Source: Opitutales bacterium (lineage in GTDB: Bacteria > Verrucomicrobiota > Verrucomicrobiia > Opitutales > Seribacteraceae). From it: a stretch of 64,000 bases of DNA. This document shows, piece after piece, positions 18,216-34,722 of the stretch (the stretch's first letter is position 1; each line of letters starts with the position of its first letter). A program made the position numbers and the translations under genes. The stretch covers positions 1 through 64,000 of the forward strand of contig JAOFOL010000003.1 of the NCBI GenBank assembly GCA_028042835.1, read 5' to 3'. The notes below the pieces were generated by a model. It ran no database searches, was not told where the DNA came from, and was given only the letters and a program-made list of their open reading frames with translations.

Positions 18216-19709
18216 CTATTTTTTTAATCCTAATATGGATTCAGCAGAGGAACTCCACTTTTCAAATTCCTCAATCTCTTTAACTTTGGAAATTACACGA
18301 AGATTTTTCCCAAAAGTGGGAATCATCATCGTAAGTTTTTTCTGCACATCTTCTTTTGCAAATAAACCCGGAAAGCATTTTTGAGCGACATCCAGGACAA
18401 TATTCACACAAACGGAAGCACCGGGAGAAGCCCCCAGTAAAGCGGAAATACTTCGATCTTCGGTGGTGACAACTTCTGTCCCAAAATGAACAATACCGGC
18501 ATCTCCATCCTCTTTTTTAATTGCCTGCACTCGAATCCCAGCATCGATCAGTTTCCAATTCTCCGCTTTTGCTTCAGGATAAAAATTTTGCAGCTCTTTA
18601 ATCCGTGTGCTCATTCTCTGCAAGCCCTGCTGGATCAAGTACCCAACGAGAGGAAGATTTGTAATACCCACTTTTACTAAAGTCAGCCAGTTATGAATTT
18701 TAATCGAGCCAGGTAAATCAAGAAAACTACCGCCCCGATGTAAAAACTTAGTCGTCCAGGCAGCGTAAGGTCCAAAAAGGAGTGCCTTTTTCCCATCCAG
18801 TATCCGACTATCTAAATGCGGGACAGCCATAGTTGGTGCCGCCCCCGGAGATAATCCATAAACCTTGGCATGATGTTTCCGTACTACCTCCGGCTCTTCA
18901 CAAATTAACCATTGTCCACCGATAGGGAATCCGCCATAGCCACGAATTTCCTTCACTCCCGCTTTTTGTAGAAGTGGAAGTGAACCTCCACCGGCACCGA
19001 TAAATACAAACTTTGTCCGTACTGTACGAATGCTTCCATCCACTAAATTTTTAATCTTAACATGCCATCCATCTGTACTTTGGTTCAGATCTACCACCCG
19101 GGCTTGAACATGAAATGAACACCCCTCCTGCTTCCCCAACCACTGAATAAGTTTACGGGAAGCCTCACCAAAATCGACATCTGTTCCCGCCTCCATATAT
19201 GTTGCCGCAACCGGTTCTTCATCCCGACCATCCACCAGCAATGGTGCCCACTGACGGATCTGTTCTCGATCCTCAGAATATTTCATCTTTGCAAAAAATG
19301 GATGTTTTTTAAGACCCGTATACCGGGACTTCAGAAAATCAACCTGTTCCTGCCCGTAGACAAAGCTAATATGAGGGACCTGATTGATAAACTCCGAGGG
19401 TTGATCGATCATTCCAGTCCTGACTGCATGTGCCCAAAACTGCTTGGTCTGCTCAAATTCCTCAAAAATTTCAATCGCCTTTCCCACTTTGACCTCACCG
19501 TCATCACCTCTCTCCAGTGTGTACGCGACTTCACATATACCAGCATGTCCGGTACCCGCATTATTCCATCCGTTCGAGCTCTCGTGGGATAAATCCTTGG
19601 TCACCTCAAATAACTGAATCTTCAACCCGGGGTCCAATTGTTTAAGCAAAGGACCTAGATTTGCAGACATTACACCACTACCAATTAATATAACGTCAGT
19701 TTCTTCCAT
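18216..19709 (-). CDS. mqo: Malate:quinone oxidoreductase
   Basis: 497 residues, normal length for the FAD-dependent, membrane-associated malate dehydrogenase. The FAD-binding 'DVILIGSGVMSANLGPLL' opens the protein, 'NGWNNAGTGHAGICE' follows, and 'ALLGASPGASVCVNIVLDVAQKCFP' lies near the C-terminus; all are family hallmarks. It oxidises malate to oxaloacetate and passes electrons to quinone, serving the TCA cycle and respiration. It appears to be a single-gene unit. Confidence 0.93.
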   Translation of the reverse strand: MEETDVILIGSGVMSANLGPLLKQLDPGLKIQLFEVTKDLSHESSNGWNNAGTGHAGICEVAYTLERGDDGEVKVGKAIEIFEEFEQTKQFWAHAVRTGMIDQPSEFINQVPHISFVYGQEQVDFLKSRYTGLKKHPFFAKMKYSEDREQIRQWAPLLVDGRDEEPVAATYMEAGTDVDFGEASRKLIQWLGKQEGCSFHVQARVVDLNQSTDGWHVKIKNLVDGSIRTVRTKFVFIGAGGGSLPLLQKAGVKEIRGYGGFPIGGQWLICEEPEVVRKHHAKVYGLSPGAAPTMAVPHLDSRILDGKKALLFGPYAAWTTKFLHRGGSFLDLPGSIKIHNWLTLVKVGITNLPLVGYLIQQGLQRMSTRIKELQNFYPEAKAENWKLIDAGIRVQAIKKEDGDAGIVHFGTEVVTTEDRSISALLGASPGASVCVNIVLDVAQKCFPGLFAKEDVQKKLTMMIPTFGKNLRVISKVKEIEEFEKWSSSAESILGLKK

Positions 19710-19761
19710 ATGATAAAATCTTAATTTAACTAAATTTCACAAAATCTCTAAACACATAAAC

Positions 19762-20496
19762 CTAGCTCCGAATATTTTCACCTAACCAATCAATCACTGC
19801 TTCACACATTGGTTCCATCGCTGCTTCCGAAAAAACATGATTAGCTCCCGGTATTTCCAAAAGCTTCTTTGGTTCGTTCCCTAAGGCGAAAATTTCCCTT
19901 GAATCCTCAACCGGTACCACATCATCTGCATCTCCATGGATCAAAAGCCAAGGAATTTTTATCTCTGTTGCGAGTTTGGCCACAGATCCGATATCATAAA
20001 GATCAGATTTGTAGGCGGATGAAAGCGGGCAACTGGGCTCTTCCCACATACATCCCTCATCCGGCTTTTCTTCACCAAATTCCCGATCATAAAAATCTTT
20101 CGTATTTACCATTCCAGCTAAGGAGATGAGGTGCTTTATACGTTCATCATTCGATGCGGCCAGTACCCCCACTGCACCTCCCATACTGTGACCTGCGTAA
20201 CTTACCCGATATCCATTCGCCACCGCTACAGTAATCACGGCCTTCAAATCTTCCACTTCCTTAGAAATAGTAGAATTACGAAAGTCCCCACCGGAAGCTC
20301 CGTTTCCCGAAAAAGAAAATCGTAAAACTGCCAATCCTTCTTTGGCCACTGATTCTGCCAACTCTACCACAAACGGACGGTCTTTATTTCCAGTCACGCC
20401 ATGCCCTATGATTAACAAATCAAGCGAGCGCACATCGGGATTGTGAAAAGTATAGTCCAGTTTTTCCCCTTGGGAGTTAGTTATGATTTCGTCCAT
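19762..20496 (-). CDS. Alpha/beta hydrolase (serine esterase-like)
   Basis: 244 residues. The nucleophile elbow 'YAGHSMGGAVGVLAAS' gives the catalytic Ser, 'PWLLIHGDADDVVPVEDS' supplies the acid, and 'PGANHVFSE' the His. 'DLLIIGHGVTGNKDRPF' forms the oxyanion region. No signal peptide, so cytoplasmic. Substrate unknown; the architecture resembles acyl-peptidase or feruloyl-esterase-like small hydrolases. It lies on the same strand as mqo, 52 bases upstream of its start. Confidence 0.82.
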   Translation of the reverse strand: MDEIITNSQGEKLDYTFHNPDVRSLDLLIIGHGVTGNKDRPFVVELAESVAKEGLAVLRFSFSGNGASGGDFRNSTISKEVEDLKAVITVAVANGYRVSYAGHSMGGAVGVLAASNDERIKHLISLAGMVNTKDFYDREFGEEKPDEGCMWEEPSCPLSSAYKSDLYDIGSVAKLATEIKIPWLLIHGDADDVVPVEDSREIFALGNEPKKLLEIPGANHVFSEAAMEPMCEAVIDWLGENIRS

Positions 20497-20565
20497 GCGG
20501 TCAGCCTTACTTCACCCATCCATCCTTGGCAAGTATTCAATCAATCTACAGAGATTATCCTAAAT

Positions 20566-20597
20566 AAAAAGAGCCAGTCATAAAACCGGCTCTTTTT
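20566..20597 (-). terminator. Rho-independent terminator after the DUF5069 gene
   Basis: A perfect 10-bp inverted repeat AAAAAGAGCC / GGCTCTTTTT with a 12-base loop. Read on the minus strand it lies 27 bases after the DUF5069 stop and ends in a T run. It separates that gene from the alpha/beta hydrolase gene. Confidence 0.85.
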
Positions 20598-20624
20598 AAT
20601 AAATTTTGGTAAATCTAGACCGGC

Positions 20625-21062
20625 TTATGCGATCTCAGATGAATGGAATTCCAACCAATCATCTAGATTGTTTAGGTTGATTGCATCTTTAGGGTCACCA
20701 TCTGTTAGACCGTTTGCAGATAAAATCCCCTGACGGGTTGCATCATCATGGATATATCCGGTGATGGAATCATTAAGAGTCTTGATGGTTTCCGCATCCA
20801 ATTTCACTCCAGGTTGCTCAGCAATCCAAGCCTCAAACTGAGGGTAGGTAGGTTTGGAATCAGTGATAAAGGAACGAACCGTATCTGCACTCAAACCAAG
20901 GGCATCAATCACCATAGAATCATACCCGGCTCCGATTCCAGGGTAACCGTCAGCAATTTTACCGGCTGCTTCCAAAGAAACTTTTTGCCAAAGGCGTGGG
21001 AGGTGAAGAACACCGTTAGGACCGGCGGTTCCAGAACTTATTAGAGGTACAATTTTAGACAT
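20625..21062 (-). CDS. DUF5069 domain protein
   Basis: 145 residues covering the whole DUF5069 family length. Typical features seen are 'PRLWQKVSLEAAGKIADGYPGIGAGYDSM' and an acidic, mostly helical C-terminal half with 'LDDWLEFH'. No signal peptide, no membrane segment, no enzyme motif. The family occurs mainly in Verrucomicrobiota and related phyla (from memory) and has no assigned function. It is a single-gene unit with its own strong terminator and about 160 bases of upstream sequence, consistent with high expression. Confidence 0.75.
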   Translation of the reverse strand: MSKIVPLISSGTAGPNGVLHLPRLWQKVSLEAAGKIADGYPGIGAGYDSMVIDALGLSADTVRSFITDSKPTYPQFEAWIAEQPGVKLDAETIKTLNDSITGYIHDDATRQGILSANGLTDGDPKDAINLNNLDDWLEFHSSEIA

Positions 21063-21226
21063 AACTTCTCTATTATTTTATTGGTTTAGGTTAGGGTTAA
21101 AGAAAGAGGCTGACTTTTTAAAGAATCTTAGAATTCTCAAAAATAAGTTCGACAAACTCAGCATGCCATTCATCAAAGGTAAAGTCTTTAATACCTTAAC
21201 CTCAAAATAAAAAACTATTCCTCACT

Positions 21227-22126
21227 ATGAATTCTAAAGAGAAAAAAATCGGATTTGTCGGAGTCGGACGCATGGGAGCCAATATGGCCCGTAACCTCAA
21301 GGACAAAGGCTACACTATCAGCTGTGTAAACGATGTAAACAAGGATGCTGCCTCGGCACTCGCCTCCGAGCTTGGCTGTGATCACGCTGAGACTCTTGCC
21401 GCAGTTACAACCCAGTCGGATATTGTACTTACCGTAGTCACCAACGATGCCGCTATGGAATCCATCTTCTTCGGTTCCGAAGATAATCTTTTCCAGATGG
21501 CGGCTGGTACTCTTTTTATCAACTGCGCCACCCTCTCCCCTGCCATGCATGTCAGGTTGGAAAATTCGGCTGCGGAAAACGGATCGACCACCCTTGAAGG
21601 CTGCATGGCGTCCAGTATCACTCAGGCTCGCGATGGTACCCTTTACCTGATGATCGGTGGACAACAGGAGGTATTTGACAGCGCCAAGGATCTGCTCGAA
21701 GACTTAAGTATCAATTTACGCTTCGTTGGGGAAGCCGGCCGGGCCGCTCAGGTCAAGGCGCTGGTAAACATGGTCATGAATATCAACACCGCCGCCCTTG
21801 CTGAGGGCTTGGGTATTGGTGATGCTCTCGGACTCGACCTTGAAATGCTTTGCGAAATCTTTTCCCAGACTGGAGCCAACTCCCGGGTTTTGGAAACCGA
21901 TGCTGAGGATATGCTCGGTCGTGATCATGAGTGCTATTTTTCGGCCGAACATGCCGCCAAAGATTCAGGTATCGCCATTGCAGTGGCCGAGGAAGCCGGT
22001 ATTCAGGTACCACTTGCGAAGGCCACCCTCGCCCAATACGAAAAGTTGGTCGCCGCTGGATTGGGAGACTTGGACAAATCAGGCGTGGCCGAATTAACCT
22101 TCAAAGGCCGAGGCCCCGGAAACTAA
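21227..22126 (+). CDS. 3-hydroxyisobutyrate dehydrogenase-family NAD(P)-dependent oxidoreductase
   Basis: 299 residues, normal length. The Rossmann motif 'IGFVGVGRMGANMARNL' begins the protein, 'GCMASSITQARDGTLYLMIGG' corresponds to the substrate-binding 'APVSGG' region, and 'AAQVKALVNMVMNINTAALAEGL' contains the catalytic Lys. Such enzymes act on 3-hydroxyisobutyrate, tartronate semialdehyde or succinic semialdehyde-type substrates; which one is not clear. The usual 'DAPVSGG' is replaced by 'EGCMASS', as in glyoxylate/succinic semialdehyde reductase-like members. Base composition is more GC-rich than its neighbours. Confidence 0.85.
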   Translation: MNSKEKKIGFVGVGRMGANMARNLKDKGYTISCVNDVNKDAASALASELGCDHAETLAAVTTQSDIVLTVVTNDAAMESIFFGSEDNLFQMAAGTLFINCATLSPAMHVRLENSAAENGSTTLEGCMASSITQARDGTLYLMIGGQQEVFDSAKDLLEDLSINLRFVGEAGRAAQVKALVNMVMNINTAALAEGLGIGDALGLDLEMLCEIFSQTGANSRVLETDAEDMLGRDHECYFSAEHAAKDSGIAIAVAEEAGIQVPLAKATLAQYEKLVAAGLGDLDKSGVAELTFKGRGPGN

Positions 22127-22204
22127 GTTTATTTCCCAGCAAAGTCGCATCTTGTTGTTGCTAAATAGAGGTTGTGGACTTTTCTCTTTGTTTGTGAGCG
22201 ACAG

Positions 22205-22242
22205 AGCATCGCCACGGGCTTTTCAGACCTTGCGATGACAAG
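22205..22242. repeat. Degenerate solo copy of the window's palindromic intergenic repeat
   Basis: The sequence around GCATCGCCACGGGC and TTGCGATGACAAG matches the right arm of the element at 34723-34852, and 'TTTTCTCTTTG' precedes it as in the copy at 36342. No matching left arm is visible upstream. The copy fills the gap between the dehydrogenase and upp. Confidence 0.65.
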
Positions 22243-22321
22243 AGTCAAGGATTAACAGTCCAGTGCGGTTACAACACACACATTGTCAATTGCGGGATTT
22301 GAAGCAAAGATTTTGGAACTA

Positions 22322-22951
22322 TCAGGTTCCAAACATCCGGTCGCCCGCATCTCCCAAACCGGGCACAATGTATCCCTTCTCGTTAAGTTTTTCATCGAGA
22401 GATGCAGTGTAAACCGAAACTTCCGGATGAGCCTCTTGTATCCGGGCTACGCCTTCGGGAGCGGCAAGTAAGCTAAGCAGGCGGACTTCCTTTGCTCCAG
22501 CTTCCTTTAGACGGTCGATTGCCGCAACCGAAGAATTCCCCGTCGCAAGCATCGGATCCACCGCAATCACCAACCGGTCTTTCAATTGATCGGGAACCTT
22601 GCAGTAGTATTCAACCGGTTCGAGAGTACCTTCGTCTCGGTACATCCCAACAAAACCGACCCGGGCCGCCGGTATTAATTCGAGGATACCGTCGAGTAAG
22701 CCGTTACCGGCTCGCATGATTGAGACAAGGGCTAATTTTTTTCCGGAAAGTAAGGGAGCCCTTGTTCGGCAAACAGGAGTTTCCACAGAAACTTCCTGCA
22801 GAGGAAGATCCCTCGTAATTTCATACGCCAAAAGCATAGAAATTTCCCAGAGTAATTGTCGAAAGGATGAACTTGGGGTTTCCTTTCGGCGCATCAAAGT
22901 AAGCTTATGCTGAACCAATGGATGAGTGATAATTGTTAGGTTTTCATTCAT
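22322..22951 (-). CDS. upp: Uracil phosphoribosyltransferase
   Basis: 209 residues, full length. The PRPP motif '[16 protein letters not shown]' and the uracil-binding C-terminus '[16 protein letters not shown]' are diagnostic. It converts uracil and PRPP to UMP in salvage. Its ATG overlaps the deoA stop by four bases, so cdd-deoA-upp are translated as one operon: cytidine to uridine, thymidine/deoxyuridine to base plus deoxyribose 1-phosphate, and uracil to UMP. Confidence 0.95.
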   Translation of the reverse strand: MNENLTIITHPLVQHKLTLMRRKETPSSSFRQLLWEISMLLAYEITRDLPLQEVSVETPVCRTRAPLLSGKKLALVSIMRAGNGLLDGILELIPAARVGFVGMYRDEGTLEPVEYYCKVPDQLKDRLVIAVDPMLATGNSSVAAIDRLKEAGAKEVRLLSLLAAPEGVARIQEAHPEVSVYTASLDEKLNEKGYIVPGLGDAGDRMFGT

Positions 22952-24264
22952 GAGTTTTTTGAAATAGTTTCAATAATCAAAGGTTTTGAGTTTATCGTAT
23001 TTTGAGAATAACCGAAAGCCTTGGATAGTAAAACTTGTGCCCGTTCAATGTCCCGATCATTTGAGGAATGAATGCGAAGAAGAGCATCTCCCTTGCTTAT
23101 TTTCTGACCGATCCTCAAAAAACGATCGAATCCGACTGAGAAATTCAAGGTATCATCGGCCTTTGTACGACCTCCACCCATTTCAATGATGGCCTGCCCG
23201 AGCAATCTTCCATCGACACTTTCTAAAAAGCCGGATTCAGGTGATGTAAATTCAACCCATTTTTTAGCCTTGGGTAAGTATTCGTCGTATCTTTCAACAA
23301 AATCAGTCGGTCCACCCAGAGCAGACACCATTCGACCAAAGATCTCGGCCGCTTTTCCTGAGCTCAAAGAATTTACTAGTAATTCCCTGCCCTCCTGTGC
23401 ATCCTTTACTAAATCTGCGGTAACCAGTAAATACGATCCCAGTCTCAGAGTTACTTCAAGCAACCGTTCCTCTCCCGGCTCATTCTTCAAAACTATCAGT
23501 GCAGACTTTACTTCAAGTGCATTTCCCGCGGAATCGGCCAATGGTTCATTCATATCAGTAAGCAGTGCGGTTGTCCTGCAACCTGCACCATTAGCAACGG
23601 AAACCAGAGATCGGGCAAGTTCGCGGGCCTGCCCCACATCCTTCATAAAAGCACCACTCCCCACCTTCACATCAAGCACCAGTGCTTCCAGTCCGGCGGC
23701 TAGTTTTTTGGAAAGAATGGAGGAAGTTATCAGATCTATACTCTCCACAGTACCCGTGATGTCGCGGATAGAATATAGTCTTTTATCCGCCGGAGCAATT
23801 CCTTCACCTGCACCGACGATCGCACACCCGACTTCCTTGACAATCCTAGTACAATCATCACTTGTAACTTGGGTTCGGTATCCTGGGATTGCCTCAAGTT
23901 TATCCAAGGTTCCCCCGGTATGCCCAAGTCCACGTCCTGAAATCATCGGTACATAGCCCCCACAGGCAGCAAGCATTGGAGCGAGGACTAAAGATACATT
24001 ATCCCCAATCCCTCCAGTTGAGTGCTTATCGATAACCGGACCAGGTAAATCCCACTCCTGTACATTACCCGAGTCACGCATGGCCAAAGTTAAACCTACC
24101 CGTTCATTTTCGCTCAATCCTGTTAGACATACTGCCATCGCAAAAGCGGCAGCCTGAGCATCGCTGACTGAACCATTGGCAAGTCCGTCAGAAATAATCT
24201 TTAATTCATTCCTGGATAAAGGAATTTGATCCCTCACCTTAGCCAAGATAAAAGGAATATTCAT
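22948..24264 (-). CDS. deoA: Thymidine (pyrimidine-nucleoside) phosphorylase
   Basis: 438 residues, normal length. The family signature is present: '[20 protein letters not shown]', '[20 protein letters not shown]', and the phosphate-binding '[20 protein letters not shown]'. It splits thymidine or deoxyuridine with phosphate into base and 2-deoxyribose 1-phosphate. It overlaps cdd upstream and upp downstream by four bases each, which shows translational coupling. Confidence 0.94.
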   Translation of the reverse strand: MNIPFILAKVRDQIPLSRNELKIISDGLANGSVSDAQAAAFAMAVCLTGLSENERVGLTLAMRDSGNVQEWDLPGPVIDKHSTGGIGDNVSLVLAPMLAACGGYVPMISGRGLGHTGGTLDKLEAIPGYRTQVTSDDCTRIVKEVGCAIVGAGEGIAPADKRLYSIRDITGTVESIDLITSSILSKKLAAGLEALVLDVKVGSGAFMKDVGQARELARSLVSVANGAGCRTTALLTDMNEPLADSAGNALEVKSALIVLKNEPGEERLLEVTLRLGSYLLVTADLVKDAQEGRELLVNSLSSGKAAEIFGRMVSALGGPTDFVERYDEYLPKAKKWVEFTSPESGFLESVDGRLLGQAIIEMGGGRTKADDTLNFSVGFDRFLRIGQKISKGDALLRIHSSNDRDIERAQVLLSKAFGYSQNTINSKPLIIETISKNS

Positions 24265-24656
24265 AAGCCTGCAAGATGTTCGGAACCGAAGGAATCGGGT
24301 AGTAAATCACCAATCGTTCTTTGAGTCCGTTCGCCTTTGAGATCTGCAAGAATCACGATGGTTTCCGGATTTGAAAATTCGGCAATTTTTTGCCGACAGC
24401 CCCCGCAGGGTGCAATCGGTTGGGTACTATCCGCCACGATACAAATTTCTGATATTTTATTTTCCCCAGCCGCAATCATTGCTGATATTGCACCTGCTTC
24501 CGCACATAATCCCTGAGGGTAGGCAGCATTTTCCACATTGCATCCGACATATATTTCTCCGCTGGAGCTTCGAAGAGCTGCCCCAACTTTGAAATGAGAA
24601 TATGGAGCATATGCATTTTCCCGAACAGTCCGGGCACTATCAAAAAGTTCGCTCAT
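24261..24656 (-). CDS. cdd: Cytidine deaminase
   Basis: 131 residues, the short homotetrameric form. Zinc and proton-shuttle residues are visible in 'NAAYPQGLCAEAGAI' and 'PCGGCRQKIAEF'. It deaminates cytidine and deoxycytidine. First gene of the cdd-deoA-upp operon, divergent from deoC; only about 65 bases separate the two starts, so both promoters must overlap or share a regulator site there. Confidence 0.94.
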   Translation of the reverse strand: MSELFDSARTVRENAYAPYSHFKVGAALRSSSGEIYVGCNVENAAYPQGLCAEAGAISAMIAAGENKISEICIVADSTQPIAPCGGCRQKIAEFSNPETIVILADLKGERTQRTIGDLLPDSFGSEHLAGL

Positions 24657-24720
24657 TGAATGAAAGTTTGCCCTGCTTATTCGAAAAGATCAAGCCTTGC
24701 AAGAGAAGCCAAATATTCCA

Positions 24721-25719
24721 ATGATTGATAGATTCCCTATTTTCATGAGTAAAAGCAGTCCCCCAAATGAACTTTTCCGAAACTCAGGTACCGAGCTAGA
24801 TCTCGACTGGGCTCTTTCTGTACAGGCAAACACTTCAGCCATTGAACGCCGCTGCAAAACCCTGCCGGGTAGACGTTCGATCAAGAAAGCCAACCAGGCG
24901 GCCTGGCTCCTCAAAGCCATTACCTGCATTGATCTGACCACCTTATCTGGAGATGACACCGAACAACGGGTACGAAGGTTATGTCAAAAAGCGAAATATC
25001 CAGTGCGAAGAGATTTACTCGAAGCAATGGAGATTGAACCGGGTACGATCCATACTGGTGCCATTTGCGTGTACCATGAAATGGTTCCCGCCGCCGTTTC
25101 CGCTCTCGAAGGAACAAACATTCCAGTCGCAGCAGTATCCACTGGATTCCCTGCCGGTCTTTCTCCCTATGCACTTCGCTTGGCCGAGATTGGGGAGTCC
25201 GTAAAGGCAGGGGCCCAAGAAATTGATATTGTGATTTCGCGTCGTCATGTACTGACCCAAAATTGGCAGGCTCTGTACGATGAAATGAAAGCATTTCGGA
25301 AGGCCTGTGGCGATGCCCATGTCAAAGCAATTTTAGCCACTGGAGAACTGGGAACCCTGCGCAATGTGGCCCGGGCTTCCATGATCTGCATGATGGCGGG
25401 TGCAGATTTTATTAAAACTTCAACCGGGAAGGAAAGTGTAAATGCCACCCTGCCGATCAGTCTGACCATGATCCGGCAAATCCGGGATTATTACGAGAGA
25501 ACCGGGTACCATGTCGGTTACAAACCGGCCGGGGGAATATCCAAGGCAAAAGATTCGCTCACCTATCTTTCTCTAATCAAAGAGGAACTTGGAGATCGAT
25601 GGCTCCAACCTGATCTTTTCCGCTTTGGTGCTTCCAGCCTGCTAGGGGATATCGAACGACAACTAGAACACTTTGTAACCGGGCACTACTCGGCCAATTA
25701 TCGACACGCAATCGGATAA
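24721..25719 (+). CDS. deoC: Deoxyribose-phosphate aldolase
   Basis: About 332 residues from the ATG at 24721; a TTG at 24697 and an ATG at 24745 are alternatives and no ribosome site clearly decides. The core shows 'VKAILATGELG' and the Schiff-base Lys in 'GADFIKTSTGKE', then 'GYKPAGGISKAKD'. It cleaves deoxyribose 5-phosphate to acetaldehyde and glyceraldehyde 3-phosphate. It has roughly 70 residues more than E. coli DeoC at the N-terminus, as in the long DeoC form. The next gene, three bases on, is a two-domain aldehyde dehydrogenase that can dispose of an aldehyde product. No phosphopentomutase (deoB) gene is in the window. Confidence 0.93.
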   Translation: MIDRFPIFMSKSSPPNELFRNSGTELDLDWALSVQANTSAIERRCKTLPGRRSIKKANQAAWLLKAITCIDLTTLSGDDTEQRVRRLCQKAKYPVRRDLLEAMEIEPGTIHTGAICVYHEMVPAAVSALEGTNIPVAAVSTGFPAGLSPYALRLAEIGESVKAGAQEIDIVISRRHVLTQNWQALYDEMKAFRKACGDAHVKAILATGELGTLRNVARASMICMMAGADFIKTSTGKESVNATLPISLTMIRQIRDYYERTGYHVGYKPAGGISKAKDSLTYLSLIKEELGDRWLQPDLFRFGASSLLGDIERQLEHFVTGHYSANYRHAIG

Positions 25720-25722
25720 GAA

Positions 25723-28095
25723 ATGAAAGTTAAGGAAATTTTGGAAACAATGGATTATGGAGAGGCACCGGAAAGTGCTGAACAGGCAAAGGAATGGATT
25801 GCTAGACATTCCGGAAAAATGGGCCTGTATATTAATAATTCGATTGAATGCCCCGACGGACGCGATTCTTTGGAAAGCAGGAACCCTGCTAACGGAGAAC
25901 TCCTAGCCCATGTCTGTCAGGCAGACAGTGATGATATTGACCGGGCAGTACATGCCGCCCGTAAAGCGCAACCGGAATGGGAAGGAATCGGCGGTCCGGC
26001 ACGGGCGAAATATCTCTACGCCCTTGCCCGTCTGGTTCAGAAACATTCGCGCCTCCTGGCCGTTCTTGAAACCCTGGACAACGGAAAACCAATCCGGGAA
26101 AGCCGGGATATCGATATCCCCCTGGTCGCCCGTCATTTTTATTATCATGCCGGAGCCGCCCAGTTAATGGAAAAGGAAATGCCCGACCAGCAGGCACTGG
26201 GCGTGGCCGGCCAGGTCATTCCATGGAATTTCCCACTGCTGATGCTGGCGTGGAAAATTGCTCCCGCCATTGCCATGGGTAACACGGTGGTTCTAAAACC
26301 GGCGGAATATACCTCCCTGTCCGCACTTCTCTTTGCAGAAATTTGTATCGAAGCTGGTCTACCCGCTGGTGTGGTCAATCTCGTTACCGGGGACGGACGG
26401 GTTGGAGAAATGCTCGTGACTCATGAAGGCATTGATAAAGTTGCTTTTACCGGGTCAACCGAGATCGGTCGTAACATCCGTCAGGCTATTGCCGGACAGG
26501 GCAAGGAACTCACTCTCGAACTCGGAGGCAAATCCCCTTACATCGTATTCGACGATGCCGATCTTGACAGTGCGGTGGAAGGATTAGTCGATGCAATCTG
26601 GTTTAATCAGGGACAGGTATGCTGTGCCGGATCCCGCCTTTTTGTGCAGGAAGGAATCGCGGAAATATTTCATAGAAAACTCAGGGCACGAATGGATAAA
26701 TTGCGCATCGGGGACCCGATGGACAAATCCATAGATGTGGGAGCCATCGTCGATCCAAGCCAGCTCGAATCCATCACCTGTATTGTAGAGGAAGGATTAA
26801 AGGAAGGCGGTGTACGACACACCTGCCCAGCTAAGCTACCGGAGACTGGTTGTTTTTATCCGCCCACACTCATCACCGAAGTGGACCCCGCATGTCAACT
26901 CATGCAGGAGGAAATTTTTGGCCCCGTTTTAGTGGGGACCACCTTCCGCACACCCGCAGAAGCGGTGGCTCTGGCCAATAATACCCGTTATGGCCTGGCC
27001 GCATCCATCTGGACCGAAAATATCAATCTCGCCCTCGATATTGCCCCCAAAGTGATCTGCGGAGTGGCCTGGATTAATTCAACCAATCAATTTGACGCCG
27101 CCGCTGGATTTGGCGGAAGACGGGAAAGTGGATTTGGCCGAGAAGGCGGTAGGGAAGGACTTTTCGCCTACACCCGTTCGAAAAATGCCCCCACGAATGA
27201 ACTGGCTGAAGTGAAGGCTCTCCCAGGTAAGTCCGAACCGGTGGGTGCAGAAATTGACCGTACCGCCAAGCTCTTCATTGGGGGCAAGCAAGCCCGTCCG
27301 GACAGTGGATATTCCACCCCGGTCTTTTCCACCGAAGGAAAACTGCTCGCCCAAGTCGGACAGGGAAACCGTAAGGATATCCGCAATGCAGTGGAAGCGG
27401 CAGCCGGTGCCAAAGGATGGGGAAAATCCACCGCCCATCTGCGTGCTCAGATTCTTTATTATCTCGGGGAAAATCTTTCCGCCCGTAAAAACGAGTTTGC
27501 CGAACGCATTCTTAGTATGACCGGATGCGAACTAGAAACAGCCGAACTGGAAGTGAACAGTTCCATCGACCGATTATTTACTTATGCTGCATGGGCGGAT
27601 AAATATGACGGAGCTGCCCACGGCGTTCCTATCCGTGGAGTCGCTCTGGCGATGAACGAACCGGTAGGAGTGATTGGAATGATCTGTCCGGACGAGTCCC
27701 CCCTGCTTGGATTAATCTCACTCCTCGCCCCTGCGCTTGCTATGGGCAACACCTGTGTGGTGGTTCCTTCTGAACCCTTTCCCCTATCCGCCACCGACCT
27801 CTATCAGGTATTTGAAACTTCAGATTTACCGGCAGGCGTGGTTAATCTGGTCACCGCAAAACATGCTGAAGTCGCCGAAACCCTCGCCGGGCATATGGAG
27901 ATCGATTCCCAATGGTATTTTGGATCGGGCGGACTCTCCCCCTTAATTGAAAAAGCCTCCGCGGGGAACCTCAAGCGGACCTGGGTAAATCAGGGAAAAT
28001 CAATCGACTGGAATGATTCCCGGCAGGCCGAAGGAAAAATGTTTCTCCGCCAAGCAACCGAAGTGAAAAATATCTGGATTCCCTATGGCGAATAA
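25723..28095 (+). CDS. Two-domain aldehyde dehydrogenase, ALDH16-like
   Basis: 790 residues. Residues about 35-490 are a complete ALDH domain with 'GQVIPWNFPLLMLAWKIAPA', 'AFTGSTEIGRNI', the Glu in 'LTLELGGKSPYIVF' and the nucleophile Cys in 'NQGQVCCAGSRLF'. Residues about 510-790 are a second, shorter ALDH-like unit: 'VGVIGMICPDESPLLGLISLLAPALAMGN' mirrors the first domain, but no catalytic Cys or 'LELGG' motif is seen. An active plus a decayed ALDH domain in one chain is the ALDH16 architecture. Directly following deoC, it probably oxidises acetaldehyde or a related aldehyde; that substrate is inference. Confidence 0.85.
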   Translation: MKVKEILETMDYGEAPESAEQAKEWIARHSGKMGLYINNSIECPDGRDSLESRNPANGELLAHVCQADSDDIDRAVHAARKAQPEWEGIGGPARAKYLYALARLVQKHSRLLAVLETLDNGKPIRESRDIDIPLVARHFYYHAGAAQLMEKEMPDQQALGVAGQVIPWNFPLLMLAWKIAPAIAMGNTVVLKPAEYTSLSALLFAEICIEAGLPAGVVNLVTGDGRVGEMLVTHEGIDKVAFTGSTEIGRNIRQAIAGQGKELTLELGGKSPYIVFDDADLDSAVEGLVDAIWFNQGQVCCAGSRLFVQEGIAEIFHRKLRARMDKLRIGDPMDKSIDVGAIVDPSQLESITCIVEEGLKEGGVRHTCPAKLPETGCFYPPTLITEVDPACQLMQEEIFGPVLVGTTFRTPAEAVALANNTRYGLAASIWTENINLALDIAPKVICGVAWINSTNQFDAAAGFGGRRESGFGREGGREGLFAYTRSKNAPTNELAEVKALPGKSEPVGAEIDRTAKLFIGGKQARPDSGYSTPVFSTEGKLLAQVGQGNRKDIRNAVEAAAGAKGWGKSTAHLRAQILYYLGENLSARKNEFAERILSMTGCELETAELEVNSSIDRLFTYAAWADKYDGAAHGVPIRGVALAMNEPVGVIGMICPDESPLLGLISLLAPALAMGNTCVVVPSEPFPLSATDLYQVFETSDLPAGVVNLVTAKHAEVAETLAGHMEIDSQWYFGSGGLSPLIEKASAGNLKRTWVNQGKSIDWNDSRQAEGKMFLRQATEVKNIWIPYGE

Positions 28096-28135
28096 ATTCT
28101 TACGAATTTTAAATTTTTTCTAAGAAAATGAATCC

Positions 28136-28157
28136 TCGTTCGTCCTAATGCGAACGA
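28136..28157. terminator. Hairpin downstream of the deoC-ALDH16 operon
   Basis: TCGTTCG and CGAACGA form a 7-bp stem with an 8-base loop, about 40 bases after the ALDH stop and 48 bases before the next ATG. There is no T-tract after it, so it may be a weak terminator or an operator for the next gene. Confidence 0.35.
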
Positions 28158-28204
28158 TCAAATGATTCCACCCGCTTTCTTTCCTTCCTCACATTAAAAC
28201 TCAT

Positions 28205-34717
<6,513 letters not shown>

Positions 34718-34722
34718 ATCAC

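Noticed and set aside
23186-23956. 256-aa ORF on the plus strand
   Set aside because: Ser/Pro-rich mirror frame lying wholly inside deoA, which is unmistakable on the other strand.
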